Assembly: GCA_902768325.1 (NCBI GenBank)
Contig: CACXKY010000040.1
Coordinates: 1 to 33,433, forward strand
Length of the DNA: 33,433 nucleotides
DNA from: Fibrobacter succinogenes
GTDB lineage: Bacteria > Fibrobacterota > Fibrobacteria > Fibrobacterales > Fibrobacteraceae
Reading direction: 5' to 3'
Shown: positions 14,880 to 23,110 of the stretch, piece after piece
Position numbering within the stretch: position 1 is the first letter of the stretch
Layout: each line of letters begins with the position of its first letter
Notes under the pieces: model-generated
Databases searched by the model: none
Told to the model about the DNA's origin: nothing
Seen by the model: only the letters and a program-made list of their open reading frames with translations
Program-made: the position numbers and the translations under genes

Positions 14880-15929
14880 CTATTCCTTCACGCAACGTAC
14901 CGAAAGTCCATTGATCTTTCTCACCGTTTTCACGAGGGCATTGTCGTTACTGCAATCCAGGTACATGTGGTAAGCGAGGGAATCCGCAGCACCGCCGTCG
15001 GCTTCCGTAGCAGCCCACATGAGGGAAGAGCAACCGTGATAGGTGAATCCGTCCTGGGTGCCGGTGGTAAACTTCATGCCTGCGGGGAGCGCCGTAAAGC
15101 CGAAGTCATCGGTACCGCTTCCACCGTTTTCCCAGCCACTCATGGACTTGAGCTTGCTAGAGCCCTTCCAGAGAATTTCGTTCAACGAATCGGCCCCGAC
15201 CTCCTGCAACAGGGATTCCCAGTCCGCCTTCGTCGGCAAACGCCAGCCTTCGGGGCAAATTCTCTGCGCCACGTTCCACGTATAGAGGCGGCCCGCCGAT
15301 TCGCAGTTCTCGGGCTTGTCCCAGTAGCACCAGTCGTTCTTGATAGAACTCGCGGCCCCCTCGATGTCGAAGTAGTTCAGGTTCTCGGCCATCCAGACCT
15401 GTCCGCCGATGGTCGTCGTCTTGTAGACCATCCCGTCACGCGTGTCCGTCATCTCGCCATAGGCGAAGTCCGGATTGTCGTGCGTTCCCCTGGGGTCGTA
15501 GAAATGCCACACGCCCACGCTGTCGGGGTCGTGGCGCGCCGTATCGATACCCTCAACGCCGTCGGGGAAAAGGATGTTGAAAACGGAATCAAGAACCGCG
15601 GAATCTATGGCAGCAGGGTCTTGGGCCGCGACGTCATCTGCGTCATCACCAGCGTTCTCTGCCGCCAGCGCTTTTTCTTCAGCAGCATCGTCCCCGACAC
15701 CTTCTGCCGCACCCGTTTCTTCAACCGCTTGCGCCTTTTCTTCCGTCGCAGTTGCTTCGTCTTCTTCGCCAGAAAGCACCGTCTTCGACACAGCCGTACC
15801 ATCGTCGGCACCGCCCACGGCACTCACATCGCTTTCGGAAACTCCGGGATTGCTGCTATCGCTACAGGCGAAAAATCCTGCGCTGAGCAAGACAGACGCT
15901 ATGACTAGACACCCTTTTTTCAAGGTCAT
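14880..15929 (-). CDS. FISUMP-domain lipoprotein
   Basis: A 349-residue exported protein with the Fibrobacter succinogenes major paralogous domain (TIGR02145) at about 160-349. Diagnostic segments are DTRDGMVYKTTTIGGQVWMAENLNY, RLYTWNVAQRICPEGWRLPTKADWESLL, GFTALPAG and the terminal LSVRCVKE. The N-terminus is a lipoprotein-like signal ending GFFAC (Cys22; -3 Phe is unusual for a lipobox). Residues about 25-115 are an acidic Ala/Glu/Asp-rich linker. Function of the domain is unknown; paralogues are numerous in Fibrobacter and are presumed surface proteins. It has a strong ribosome site (AGGAGG five bases before ATG) and its own promoter at 15958-15986. It lies 51 bp upstream of the GH16 gene on the same strand. 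Confidence 0.92.
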   Translation of the reverse strand: MTLKKGCLVIASVLLSAGFFACSDSSNPGVSESDVSAVGGADDGTAVSKTVLSGEEDEATATEEKAQAVEETGAAEGVGDDAAEEKALAAENAGDDADDVAAQDPAAIDSAVLDSVFNILFPDGVEGIDTARHDPDSVGVWHFYDPRGTHDNPDFAYGEMTDTRDGMVYKTTTIGGQVWMAENLNYFDIEGAASSIKNDWCYWDKPENCESAGRLYTWNVAQRICPEGWRLPTKADWESLLQEVGADSLNEILWKGSSKLKSMSGWENGGSGTDDFGFTALPAGMKFTTGTQDGFTYHGCSSLMWAATEADGGAADSLAYHMYLDCSNDNALVKTVRKINGLSVRCVKE

Positions 15930-15957
15930 AGAAACCTCCTGAAATTCATCCCATCAT

Positions 15958-15986
15958 AATCTATGTTTTTGCGCACAAAAAATCAA
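15958..15986 (-). promoter_or_regulatory. Probable sigma-70 promoter of the FISUMP lipoprotein gene
   Basis: On the minus strand TTGATT (15986-15981), a 17-bp spacer and TAGATT (15963-15958) precede AGGAGG and the ATG at 15929. The leader would be about 22 nt. Confidence 0.5.
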
Positions 15987-16021
15987 TAGGCGCCACACGC
16001 CCCCAAGGCCGATTATACCCC

Positions 16022-16059
16022 TAAAAACAAGGAATCCCGGCGCCTTACGGTCCGGGATT
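16022..16059 (-). terminator. Rho-independent terminator of the TPR-protein gene
   Basis: On the minus strand AATCCCGG (16059-16052) and CCGGGATT (16040-16033) form an 8-bp stem, followed by CCTTGTTTTT. It lies 23 bp past the stop of the TPR gene. Confidence 0.8.
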
Positions 16060-16081
16060 ACGTAAAAAATGGGTGTTGCGG

Positions 16082-17413
16082 TTAGCGCGTGCGGCGCGGG
16101 AGTTCCGACGCATGCTTTTCGAGCCACACGGCGTCTTCAAGAGCGCGTTCGGCTTCGGTCGCCCAGTCAGAATCCGGGTACTGCTGCACGACTTCGCGGT
16201 AGCGCGAAACCGCACTGTGGAAGTCGCGGAGTTCGCGGTAGATGTTGCCCATCTGCAACATCGCGAAATAGCGTTCATCGGGGCTGGCCTCGGATTCCAC
16301 GACCGTCCTATACATCTGGAGGGCCGATTCAAAGCTGCCAGCCTTGAAATAGATGTTGGCCTTCGCAATAGGAGTATTTTCTTCCGTATTCACCGCCACA
16401 CGGGACTTGGGTGCCGGAGCGGCGGGCGTATCTTGCGCCACTTCTACCGGAGCCGTTTCTGTCGCCGTATCAGCAGAAGCGTCGGCCTTCGCAGCCTCGG
16501 CAGCCGCCTTGATTTCGGCCAGGCGGTCTTCGACTTCCTTGCGGTACGTGGCACCGGGAGAAGACTTCTTCAGGTACGCAGCCAGGGCTTTCTTCTCGAG
16601 GTCGGCCTTGCCCGTCTTCTTGTACACCAGCGCGAGGTAGTAGTTCGCATCGTTACCGCGTTCCTTGAAAGCGGCACCCTTCTTCAGGTTAAATTCAGCC
16701 TTGTCGTATTCGCCCATCTCGTAACGGGTCACACCCGCATAGAAGTAGGCACCCGCATCACCGGGCTTCTTCGCCAAGATTTCACGCCACACCTGGGCGG
16801 CTTCCTTGTACTTGCCTTCGGCGAGCAGTCCCCTACCCTTCTCGAACGGGTCGTTTGCAGCCGGGGCTTCGCTACGGCTGGGCTCGGCGACTTTCGCAGG
16901 TTCTGCCTTGGGCTGTTCCACCGGGGTTGCCTTCGGCGGTTCCGGCTTGGGTTCGGGTTTCGCCTCTACCGGTTTCGGTTCCGGAGCAGGCTCGGCCACC
17001 TTGACCGGTTCCGGTGCGGGAGCGGCCTCTTCGACAGGGGCGGCCACTTCTTCGGCAGGCCTGTTCTTCGGGTCCTTCGCGCGTTCAGCATCGGCCTTGG
17101 CCTTCTGGTTCAGGGCCTCGTAGACCTTGGCGGCGCCTTCATAGGCGGCACTCATCGTCGGTTCAAACTTGTATGCGAGCCTGTAGTTGGCAAGAGCCCC
17201 GCTGTAATCCTTCATCTTCATGCGGACTTCCGCAGCGGCGAAGTAGGCGGTAGCGTTCTTCGGATCTTCGGCCAATATCGAGCGGTATTCACCGAGAGCC
17301 ATTTCGTATTCGCCCTTGGCCTCGAAGCGAGCGCCCTGTTCCATACGGGGGTCAGCAGCAAAGGGCAGGGAAACCAAACAAGCTAAAAATAAAGCAGGAA
17401 TCCGAATATTCAT
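16082..17413 (-). CDS. Exported TPR-repeat protein with Pro/Glu-rich linker
   Basis: A 443-residue periplasmic or surface protein. The signal peptide ends LVSLPFA. An N-terminal TPR block (about 20-105: ARFEAKGEYEMALGEYRSIL, AYFAAAEVRMKMKDYSGAL...) is followed by a linker of Pro, Glu, Ala and Lys (about 112-190, many EPKP/PEPKP units). A second TPR block follows (about 195-310), then an acidic Ala-rich stretch and a C-terminal TPR pair (about 350-430) resembling the YfgC/Bam-type ANIYFKAGSFESALQMYRTVV pattern. Such proteins act as scaffolds; no enzymatic motif is seen. ATG 17413 is used, because the longer frame starts with TTG and would put residues before the signal peptide. A TAGATT lies 7 nt before the ATG and no Shine-Dalgarno is present. 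It is a single-gene unit between two terminators. Confidence 0.85.
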   Translation of the reverse strand: MNIRIPALFLACLVSLPFAADPRMEQGARFEAKGEYEMALGEYRSILAEDPKNATAYFAAAEVRMKMKDYSGALANYRLAYKFEPTMSAAYEGAAKVYEALNQKAKADAERAKDPKNRPAEEVAAPVEEAAPAPEPVKVAEPAPEPKPVEAKPEPKPEPPKATPVEQPKAEPAKVAEPSRSEAPAANDPFEKGRGLLAEGKYKEAAQVWREILAKKPGDAGAYFYAGVTRYEMGEYDKAEFNLKKGAAFKERGNDANYYLALVYKKTGKADLEKKALAAYLKKSSPGATYRKEVEDRLAEIKAAAEAAKADASADTATETAPVEVAQDTPAAPAPKSRVAVNTEENTPIAKANIYFKAGSFESALQMYRTVVESEASPDERYFAMLQMGNIYRELRDFHSAVSRYREVVQQYPDSDWATEAERALEDAVWLEKHASELPRRTR

Positions 17414-17443
17414 GGAATACAATCTAGCAAATTAAAATCCATA

Positions 17444-17478
17444 CAAAAAATCCAGCCCGGGGGACGAGCTGGATTTTA
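17444..17478 (-). terminator. Rho-independent terminator of groES-groEL
   Basis: On the minus strand AAATCCAGC (17476-17468) pairs with GCTGGATTT (17456-17448), followed by TTTTTTG. It lies 23 bp past the groEL stop. Confidence 0.88.
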
Positions 17479-17500
17479 TGGAGTAGAATGAAAAAGGCGA

Positions 17501-19153
<1,653 letters not shown>

Positions 19154-19168
19154 TTAAACTTTTTTTGT

Positions 19169-19260
19169 ATGGGGGATGGGGTATGAGGTCGCTTCGCTTT
19201 GGGGTATGAGCACGCTCTCTTCGAGAGCTTTGAGCAAAAGTTAGGCGCCAAAGGCGCGAT
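19169..19260. repeat. Modular hairpin repeats between groES and groEL
   Basis: Near-heptameric units (ATGGGGG, ATGGGGT, ATGAGGT) lead into three stem-loops: GC-TTC-GC within TGAGGTC...TTTGGGG; GCTCTC-TTC-GAGAGC (19214-19228) within TATGAGCAC...TTTGAG; and GCGCC-AAA-GGCGC (19245-19257). The last core is the reverse complement of the one at 10935-10947. The array lies in the groES-groEL transcript. Confidence 0.7.
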
Positions 19261-19263
19261 TAT

Positions 19264-19545
19264 TTACAGAGTAGCGATGACGTCCGGTTCCTTCACGATG
19301 AGGTAGTTTTCGCCGTCGACGGTCACTTCGGTGCCGCTGTACTTGCCGTAAAGCACCACGTCGCCCACCTTGACTTCCATCGGGACGATTTCGCCCTTGT
19401 CATTCTTGCGGCCCGGGCCCACGGCCACGACCTTGCCCTGCATGGGCTTTTCCTTGGCGTTATCCGGGATGAAGAGACCCGAGGAGGTCTTCTGTTCGGC
19501 TTCGGCCGGCTTGACAACGATTCGATCTGCTAAAGGCTTGATCAT
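19264..19545 (-). CDS. groS: Co-chaperonin GroES (Cpn10)
   Basis: The 93-residue heptameric lid of the GroEL chamber. The sequence is typical: [19 protein letters not shown] at the start, the mobile-loop region [41 protein letters not shown] and [16 protein letters not shown] 19545 is preferred over the GTG two codons upstream, because AAGGA lies 9 bp before the ATG and other GroES proteins start close to this residue. It is first in the operon, and its promoter region carries a -24/-12 motif (19638-19654). No CIRCE element, the HrcA operator common before groESL, was found. Confidence 0.97.
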   Translation of the reverse strand: MIKPLADRIVVKPAEAEQKTSSGLFIPDNAKEKPMQGKVVAVGPGRKNDKGEIVPMEVKVGDVVLYGKYSGTEVTVDGENYLIVKEPDVIATL

Positions 19546-19637
19546 TTTCACTTTTCCTTTTTTGCGGGCTTTTTGCGGCCCCTTTGTTTAAAAACTTAGT
19601 CCAGATTGGACCATTTTCTTGTTTTCGTTGCATTATA

Positions 19638-19654
19638 AGCAAAAGGCGTGCCAA
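19638..19654 (-). promoter_or_regulatory. Sigma-54-like (-24/-12) promoter upstream of groES
   Basis: The minus strand reads TTGGCACG, then CCTT, then TTGCT: a full match to the sigma-54 consensus TGGCACG-N4-TTGCW, with GG and GC at the invariant positions. Transcription would start near 19628, giving a leader of about 80 nt. A TATAAT (19637-19632, minus strand) overlaps its 3' edge, but no -35 hexamer lies at 16-18 bp from it, so a sigma-70 promoter is the weaker reading. Confidence 0.6.
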
Positions 19655-19685
19655 GCCATGACAGGCGTAAAAGGGGGCCCTTTAC

Positions 19686-19730
19686 GTTCAAAACTGAAAC
19701 AAACATCTATAATGTGTTTAATTTTGAAAC
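19686..19730. promoter_or_regulatory. A/T-rich dyad with a central TATAAT, between groES and the XRE gene
   Basis: The 15-base arm at 19686-19700 and the arm at 19716-19730 are near-inverted copies (shared CAAAA/TTTTG, AAAC/GTTT and GTT/AAC blocks). A perfect plus-strand TATAAT (19708-19713) lies between the arms. It could be an operator, perhaps for the adjacent XRE protein; a plus-strand transcript from it would run antisense to the XRE gene. This is inference from symmetry and location. Confidence 0.35.
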
Positions 19731-19749
19731 ACCACCTTTTTCGGGGACG

Positions 19750-20073
19750 TCATGTTTCTTCGTGGTACTTCTTCGCCTTATTTATATACTGGACAGCCTC
19801 GGAACTCCCAGACGAATGTCGTTCCAGCCCGGTTTCCTGCTCGTAGATGCGCATGAACTTTTCCAACATCTTGGCCGGAGTCAACCCCACGCCCCACGCC
19901 AACTTGCAGAACGTTTCAAACGAAGGCCCCCGAAGTCCGGTTTCCAACTGCGAAATGAATTGCCGGCTCAGGCCCGTCGTCGCCGACAGTCCTTTCTGCG
20001 TATAGAGCGTCTCCTGCCGCACCTGCAGCATCAGGCGCCGGAAGCTCTTGGCAAAGGCTTTTCGCTTGTTCAT
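19750..20073 (-). CDS. XRE-family helix-turn-helix regulator
   Basis: A 107-residue DNA-binding protein. The helix-turn-helix (HTH_3/XRE) covers about 15-70: RLMLQVRQETLYTQKGLSATTGLSRQFISQLETGLRGPSFETFCKLAWGVGLTPAKML, with the typical QKGLS...TGLSRQFISQLE recognition helices. The last about 30 residues are polar and may mediate dimerisation. Such regulators are often autoregulatory; the dyad at 19686-19730 lies just past its 3' end. No toxin partner adjoins it, so an antitoxin role is not supported. TAAATT ends exactly 6 nt before the ATG and no Shine-Dalgarno is present. Its target is unknown; groES, transcribed in the same direction downstream, is the nearest candidate. Confidence 0.85.
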   Translation of the reverse strand: MNKRKAFAKSFRRLMLQVRQETLYTQKGLSATTGLSRQFISQLETGLRGPSFETFCKLAWGVGLTPAKMLEKFMRIYEQETGLERHSSGSSEAVQYINKAKKYHEET

Positions 20074-20079
20074 AACGCA

Positions 20080-20085
20080 AATTTA
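20080..20085 (-). promoter_or_regulatory. Candidate -10 of a leaderless promoter for the XRE gene
   Basis: On the minus strand TAAATT is followed by TGCGTT and then the ATG at 20073, a 6-nt gap. TTGCGC is a weak -35 candidate about 20 bp upstream. Confidence 0.4.
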
Positions 20086-20171
20086 GTACAAACTATCGCC
20101 AAGTGCGCAACGCTTTGTATGCGAAAATGTAAGTTTTTTATAACTTATCTACAAAAAGCGGGCAATTCTAG

Positions 20172-20294
20172 ACCGGACAGGCCCAAATTCCAGAAAGCGC
20201 AACCAGTCATGGCCTGTCCTCTCGCCGCCACGACCCGTCAACACGAGTCGCTTGCGGCTCACAAAGGCTCCAGGATTCTCGTCCTACAGTCGGT
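20172..20294. ncRNA. Structured element A, distal copy behind tRNA-Arg
   Basis: This 123-nt segment can fold into a closed structure: ACCG (20172-20175) with CGGT (20291-20294); GACAGGCC (20176-20183) with GGCCTGTC (20211-20218); an outer stem GCCGC (20224-20228) with GCGGC (20254-20258) around an inner hairpin (CGACCCGT/ACGAGTCG, one mismatch); and a conserved segment GGCTCCAGG...TCGTCCTA. The same architecture with different stem sequences is element B. The transcribed strand cannot be decided, since each strand has one wobble that becomes a mismatch on the other. Not a known family that I recognise. No gene lies in 20074-20539; besides the two elements the stretch holds hairpins and the tRNA fragment. 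Confidence 0.5.
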
Positions 20295-20298
20295 ATAA

Positions 20299-20335
20299 AA
20301 GAAGAGCCCCCCTCTTTACGAGGGGAGCTCTTCTT
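20299..20335. terminator. Terminator-like hairpin between element A and the tRNA 3' fragment
   Basis: AAGAAGAGC (20299-20307) pairs with GCTCTTCTT (20327-20335); inside, CCCCT pairs with AGGGG. T-rich sequence follows on the minus strand (TTATA) and, more weakly, on the plus strand (TCT). It occupies the same place relative to the tRNA fragment as the terminator behind the complete tRNA. Confidence 0.6.
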
Positions 20336-20365
20336 TCTGCGGGTGCCAGGACTCGAACCTGGAGC
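20334..20365 (-). pseudogene. Duplicate of the tRNA-Arg 3' end (T-arm and acceptor strand only)
   Basis: These 32 bases are identical to 20536-20567, which is the 3' part of the complete tRNA-Arg gene plus three bases beyond it. The T-arm and the 3' acceptor strand with discriminator A are kept; there is no matching 5' half. The offset between the copies is 202 bp. Confidence 0.85.
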
Positions 20366-20374
20366 GGGTTTTAG

Positions 20375-20496
20375 ACCGCACGAGCCTTTCGCATATTTGG
20401 ACTTCCGGTCAGGCTCGTGCTCTCGCAACCACGGCCAGTTAATACTGGTCGCGGCTTGCTCACGACGGCTCCAGGTTTTTCGTCCTAATTTTCGGT
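20375..20496. ncRNA. Structured element B, proximal copy behind tRNA-Arg
   Basis: This 122-nt element has the same folding plan as element A: ACCG (20375-20378)/CGGT (20493-20496); a long stem CACGAGCCT (20379-20387)/AGGCTCGTG (20411-20419); an outer stem with GCAA and TTGC around an inner hairpin GGCCAGT/ACTGGTC; and the conserved GGCTCCAGG...TCGTCCTA. The 43-nt middle section aligns with A without gaps (20421-20463 against 20220-20262). Stem bases differ in pairs. It is followed directly by a strong hairpin with T runs on both strands. Confidence 0.5.
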
Positions 20497-20505
20497 ATTA
20501 TATGC

Positions 20506-20538
20506 AAAAACCCCTCTCTTATCGAGAGGGGCTTTTTT
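20506..20538. terminator. Bidirectional terminator between tRNA-Arg and element B
   Basis: CCCCTCTC (20511-20518) pairs with GAGAGGGG (20524-20531); five A precede and six T follow. It terminates the minus-strand tRNA transcript and could equally end a plus-strand transcript of element B. Confidence 0.85.
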
Positions 20539-20539
20539 C

Positions 20540-20613
<74 letters not shown>

Positions 20614-20626
20614 GATTGTGACCCCA

Positions 20627-20654
20627 AATATAGCATAATCGGCCATTTTGTCAA
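20627..20654 (-). promoter_or_regulatory. Sigma-70 promoter of tRNA-Arg
   Basis: On the minus strand TTGACA (20654-20649), a 16-bp spacer and TATATT (20632-20627) lie 13 bp before the mature tRNA 5' end, implying a leader of about 6-7 nt. The same architecture is found before rpsF. Confidence 0.85.
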
Positions 20655-20685
20655 GGGGAGAAGGGATTTTTTTTTGTTATTTAGC

Positions 20686-20691
20686 TAAATT
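20686..20691 (+). promoter_or_regulatory. Candidate -10 of a leaderless promoter for the PBP1A gene
   Basis: TAAATT ends 6 nt before ATG 20698; the gap is TGGGCC and offers no well-placed ribosome site. No -35 match is seen; a T-rich tract lies at that position. Confidence 0.35.
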
Positions 20692-20697
20692 TGGGCC

Positions 20698-22995
20698 ATG
20701 GAAATAGTCAAAAAATACCTATTCATATGTCGAGACTTTCTCCGTTCCCTTTTCAGCGACAGGAAGGTCGTCAAGTGGCTCATTATTTTTGGCATTCCCG
20801 TCATCCTCGGGATTATCGCCGTTTTCGCCACCTACATTCACTTCTTGCCTGAACTCCCGTCGCTCTCGCAGCTCGAACAGATCAACCCGAAGCTGGTCAC
20901 GAACATCTACGACATGAACGGGAAAATCGCCCACGAATATTATGTGGAACGCCGCGAATGGGTCCCCTACGACTCCATCCCTATCGACGCCATCCACGCC
21001 GTGATGGCTACCGAAGACCGCGCATTCTTCAGCCACTGGGGCATGAACGTTTGGGCCATCCCCTCGGCCATCCTGGAAAGCGCCTCCAGCGGCAAGAAGC
21101 TCCGCGGCGCATCGACGCTCACGCAGCAGCTGACCAAACTCCTCTTCCTCTCGCCGGAACGTTCCATTTCCCGTAAGATCAAGGAAGCGATGACGGCCAT
21201 CCGCATCGAACAGACCTACACGAAGGAAGAAATCCTTGAATTCTATATGAACGAGGTATACCTCTCCGGCGGCAACTACGGTTTCCAGGCCGCGGGAAGG
21301 TTCTACTTCGGCCACTCGCTCGACAGCCTCTCGATTCCGGAATACGCCGTACTCGCGGGTATGCTCCAGCGTCCGGAAGCCTACCGCCCCGACCGCCACC
21401 CGAAAGCGAGCCTCGAGCGCCGCAACACCGTGCTCTACGCCATGTACGACGCGGGCTACATCAGCAAGGAAGACTACCACAAGTACGTAGAAACGCCCAT
21501 CACGCTGAACCAGAAGGAAGAGGAAAGCGGTTCCGGCCTGTACTTCTACGAAGAAATCCGCAAGTACATGGAAAAGAAGTACGGCGAGAACTCCCTTTAT
21601 GCTGACGGCGTATCCATCAACTCGACCATCGACCCCGAAATCCAGGCGTTCGCCGACAGCGTCGCCCGCGTGCAGGTCGAAAAGGTCCGCCGCCGCGTCA
21701 AGTACCGCGCCACACGCCGCCTTTTCTTGACCAAGAAGTACGGCATGCCCGAAGATAGCGTCGTCGCCCACTTCGACAGCATCTACGCAGACTTCAAGAA
21801 GAACTACCTCGCCAACGATACGAACCCCGACCCGAACAAGCGCCGGTTCCCGGACAGTATCCAGTACCACCATCCCGAAATCGCGGCAATCCTGATCGAG
21901 AACGAGACGGGAGCCATCCGAGCGATGGTCGGCGGCAGCGACTTCAACAAGTCCCGTTGGAACAGGGCGGTGCAGTCCCTGAGGCAGCCGGGTTCGAGCT
22001 TCAAGCCTATCGTCTACGCAACGGCCATGGACAACGGCGCGTCCCCGTGCGACTCCGTGAACGACCAGCCAGTGACGATCCCCGACCCAGACGACAAGAA
22101 CCCGAACAAGGTCTGGCGCCCGGGTAACTTCGAACACGACTTCGAAGGCATGATGACGCTCCGTAGGGCCCTCTACCGCTCCAAAAATCTCCCCGCCATC
22201 CTGACGGGCATGAAGTACGGGCTCAACAACGTGGTGAACTACGCCCGCAAGTTCGGCATCGTGCGCGCACCGCTGATGGCCGTTCCGAGCCTCGCCCTCG
22301 GTTCCGTCGGCGCGACGCTGATGGAAATGACTTCGGCCTACACGGTGTTCCCGAACGGCGGTAACCGCATCGAACCGTACATGATCGAATCCATCGTGGA
22401 CCGCAACGGCGAAACGATCGAGAAGAATTCCAAGGTTGAACACGAAGTGCTGCGCCCGGCATCGGCCTACATCATGGTCGACATGCTCAAGGACGTGAAT
22501 ATCCGCGGTACGGCCGCACGCGTCTGGGCAAGCGGCTTTACGCACCCGAGCGGCGGCAAGACCGGTACCACCAACGACTACACCGACTGCTGGTACATCG
22601 GCTTCACCAAGCAGTACACCATGGGCGTGTGGGTCGGTTCCGACAGCCCGGGTACGCTGGGCGCAGGCCATACCGGCACCGAAGACGCCCTCCCCGTGTG
22701 GATAGCCGTGATGAAGGAACTCCACAAGAACCTCCCGCGCAAGCCCTTCCCCGTTCCGGGAGGAGTCGTGAGCAGGGGCATCTGCAACCACACCGGAAAA
22801 ATCGCCGGCGAATTCTGTTCCGAAAAGACGTACTGCCTCTATACGGCAGGCTACGCTCCCGAAGAAACCTGCGACGGCAACCATTTCGAAGTAAAAACCA
22901 AGTCTGCCGACGACGCAACGTTGTTCAGCAACAAGGGTTCCATAGAGACCAAGAGCTCTACAAACGGCCCGAAAAAAGCTAGAAAAATGTTCTAG
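20698..22995 (+). CDS. Bifunctional penicillin-binding protein 1A (GT51 plus transpeptidase)
   Basis: A 765-residue class A PBP that polymerises glycan strands and cross-links peptides on the outer face of the inner membrane. A short cytoplasmic tail and one membrane segment (about 27-48) precede the GT51 domain: VMATEDRAFFSHWG with catalytic Glu106, GASTLTQQLTK, EEILEFYMNEVYLSGGNYG, and LAGMLQRPEAYRP. A linker with KVRRRVKYRATRR follows. The transpeptidase domain has SxxK with nucleophile Ser433 and Lys436 (GSSFKP), SKN in LYRSKNLPAI, and KTGT with Lys621. The last about 70 residues hold four Cys (GICNHTGK...FCSEKTYCLY...EETC), as in some PBP1A tails. It is divergent from tRNA-Arg. The transcript appears to be leaderless or nearly so. 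Confidence 0.95.
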   Translation: MEIVKKYLFICRDFLRSLFSDRKVVKWLIIFGIPVILGIIAVFATYIHFLPELPSLSQLEQINPKLVTNIYDMNGKIAHEYYVERREWVPYDSIPIDAIHAVMATEDRAFFSHWGMNVWAIPSAILESASSGKKLRGASTLTQQLTKLLFLSPERSISRKIKEAMTAIRIEQTYTKEEILEFYMNEVYLSGGNYGFQAAGRFYFGHSLDSLSIPEYAVLAGMLQRPEAYRPDRHPKASLERRNTVLYAMYDAGYISKEDYHKYVETPITLNQKEEESGSGLYFYEEIRKYMEKKYGENSLYADGVSINSTIDPEIQAFADSVARVQVEKVRRRVKYRATRRLFLTKKYGMPEDSVVAHFDSIYADFKKNYLANDTNPDPNKRRFPDSIQYHHPEIAAILIENETGAIRAMVGGSDFNKSRWNRAVQSLRQPGSSFKPIVYATAMDNGASPCDSVNDQPVTIPDPDDKNPNKVWRPGNFEHDFEGMMTLRRALYRSKNLPAILTGMKYGLNNVVNYARKFGIVRAPLMAVPSLALGSVGATLMEMTSAYTVFPNGGNRIEPYMIESIVDRNGETIEKNSKVEHEVLRPASAYIMVDMLKDVNIRGTAARVWASGFTHPSGGKTGTTNDYTDCWYIGFTKQYTMGVWVGSDSPGTLGAGHTGTEDALPVWIAVMKELHKNLPRKPFPVPGGVVSRGICNHTGKIAGEFCSEKTYCLYTAGYAPEETCDGNHFEVKTKSADDATLFSNKGSIETKSSTNGPKKARKMF

Positions 22996-23072
22996 CAAAA
23001 TTACCTAAAAAAAATTTCGTTCAAATCGCCCCAAGTCCTTGATTTTTCAAGGGCCAGGGCGCTTCTGTGCCC

Positions 23073-23101
23073 TTAACAAAAACGTATTTTTTTGCTATCT
23101 T
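23073..23101 (+). promoter_or_regulatory. Probable promoter of rlmN
   Basis: TTAACA (23073-23078), a 17-bp spacer and TATCTT (23096-23101) precede ATG 23111 by 9 nt, which leaves a leader of only about 2-3 nt and no room for a Shine-Dalgarno. Confidence 0.5.
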
Positions 23102-23110
23102 TACACCACT

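Noticed and set aside
19546-19637. A CIRCE operator (TTAGCACTC-N9-GAGTGCTAA) before groES
   Set aside because: No such inverted repeat is present in the leader or promoter region.
20719-22998. A 759-codon open frame antisense to nearly all of PBP1A, and similar long antisense frames (for example 1295-2716)
   Set aside because: They mirror genes with strong family motifs and arise because the sense codons rarely give stops in the opposite frame. Their peptides show no domain and no ribosome site.
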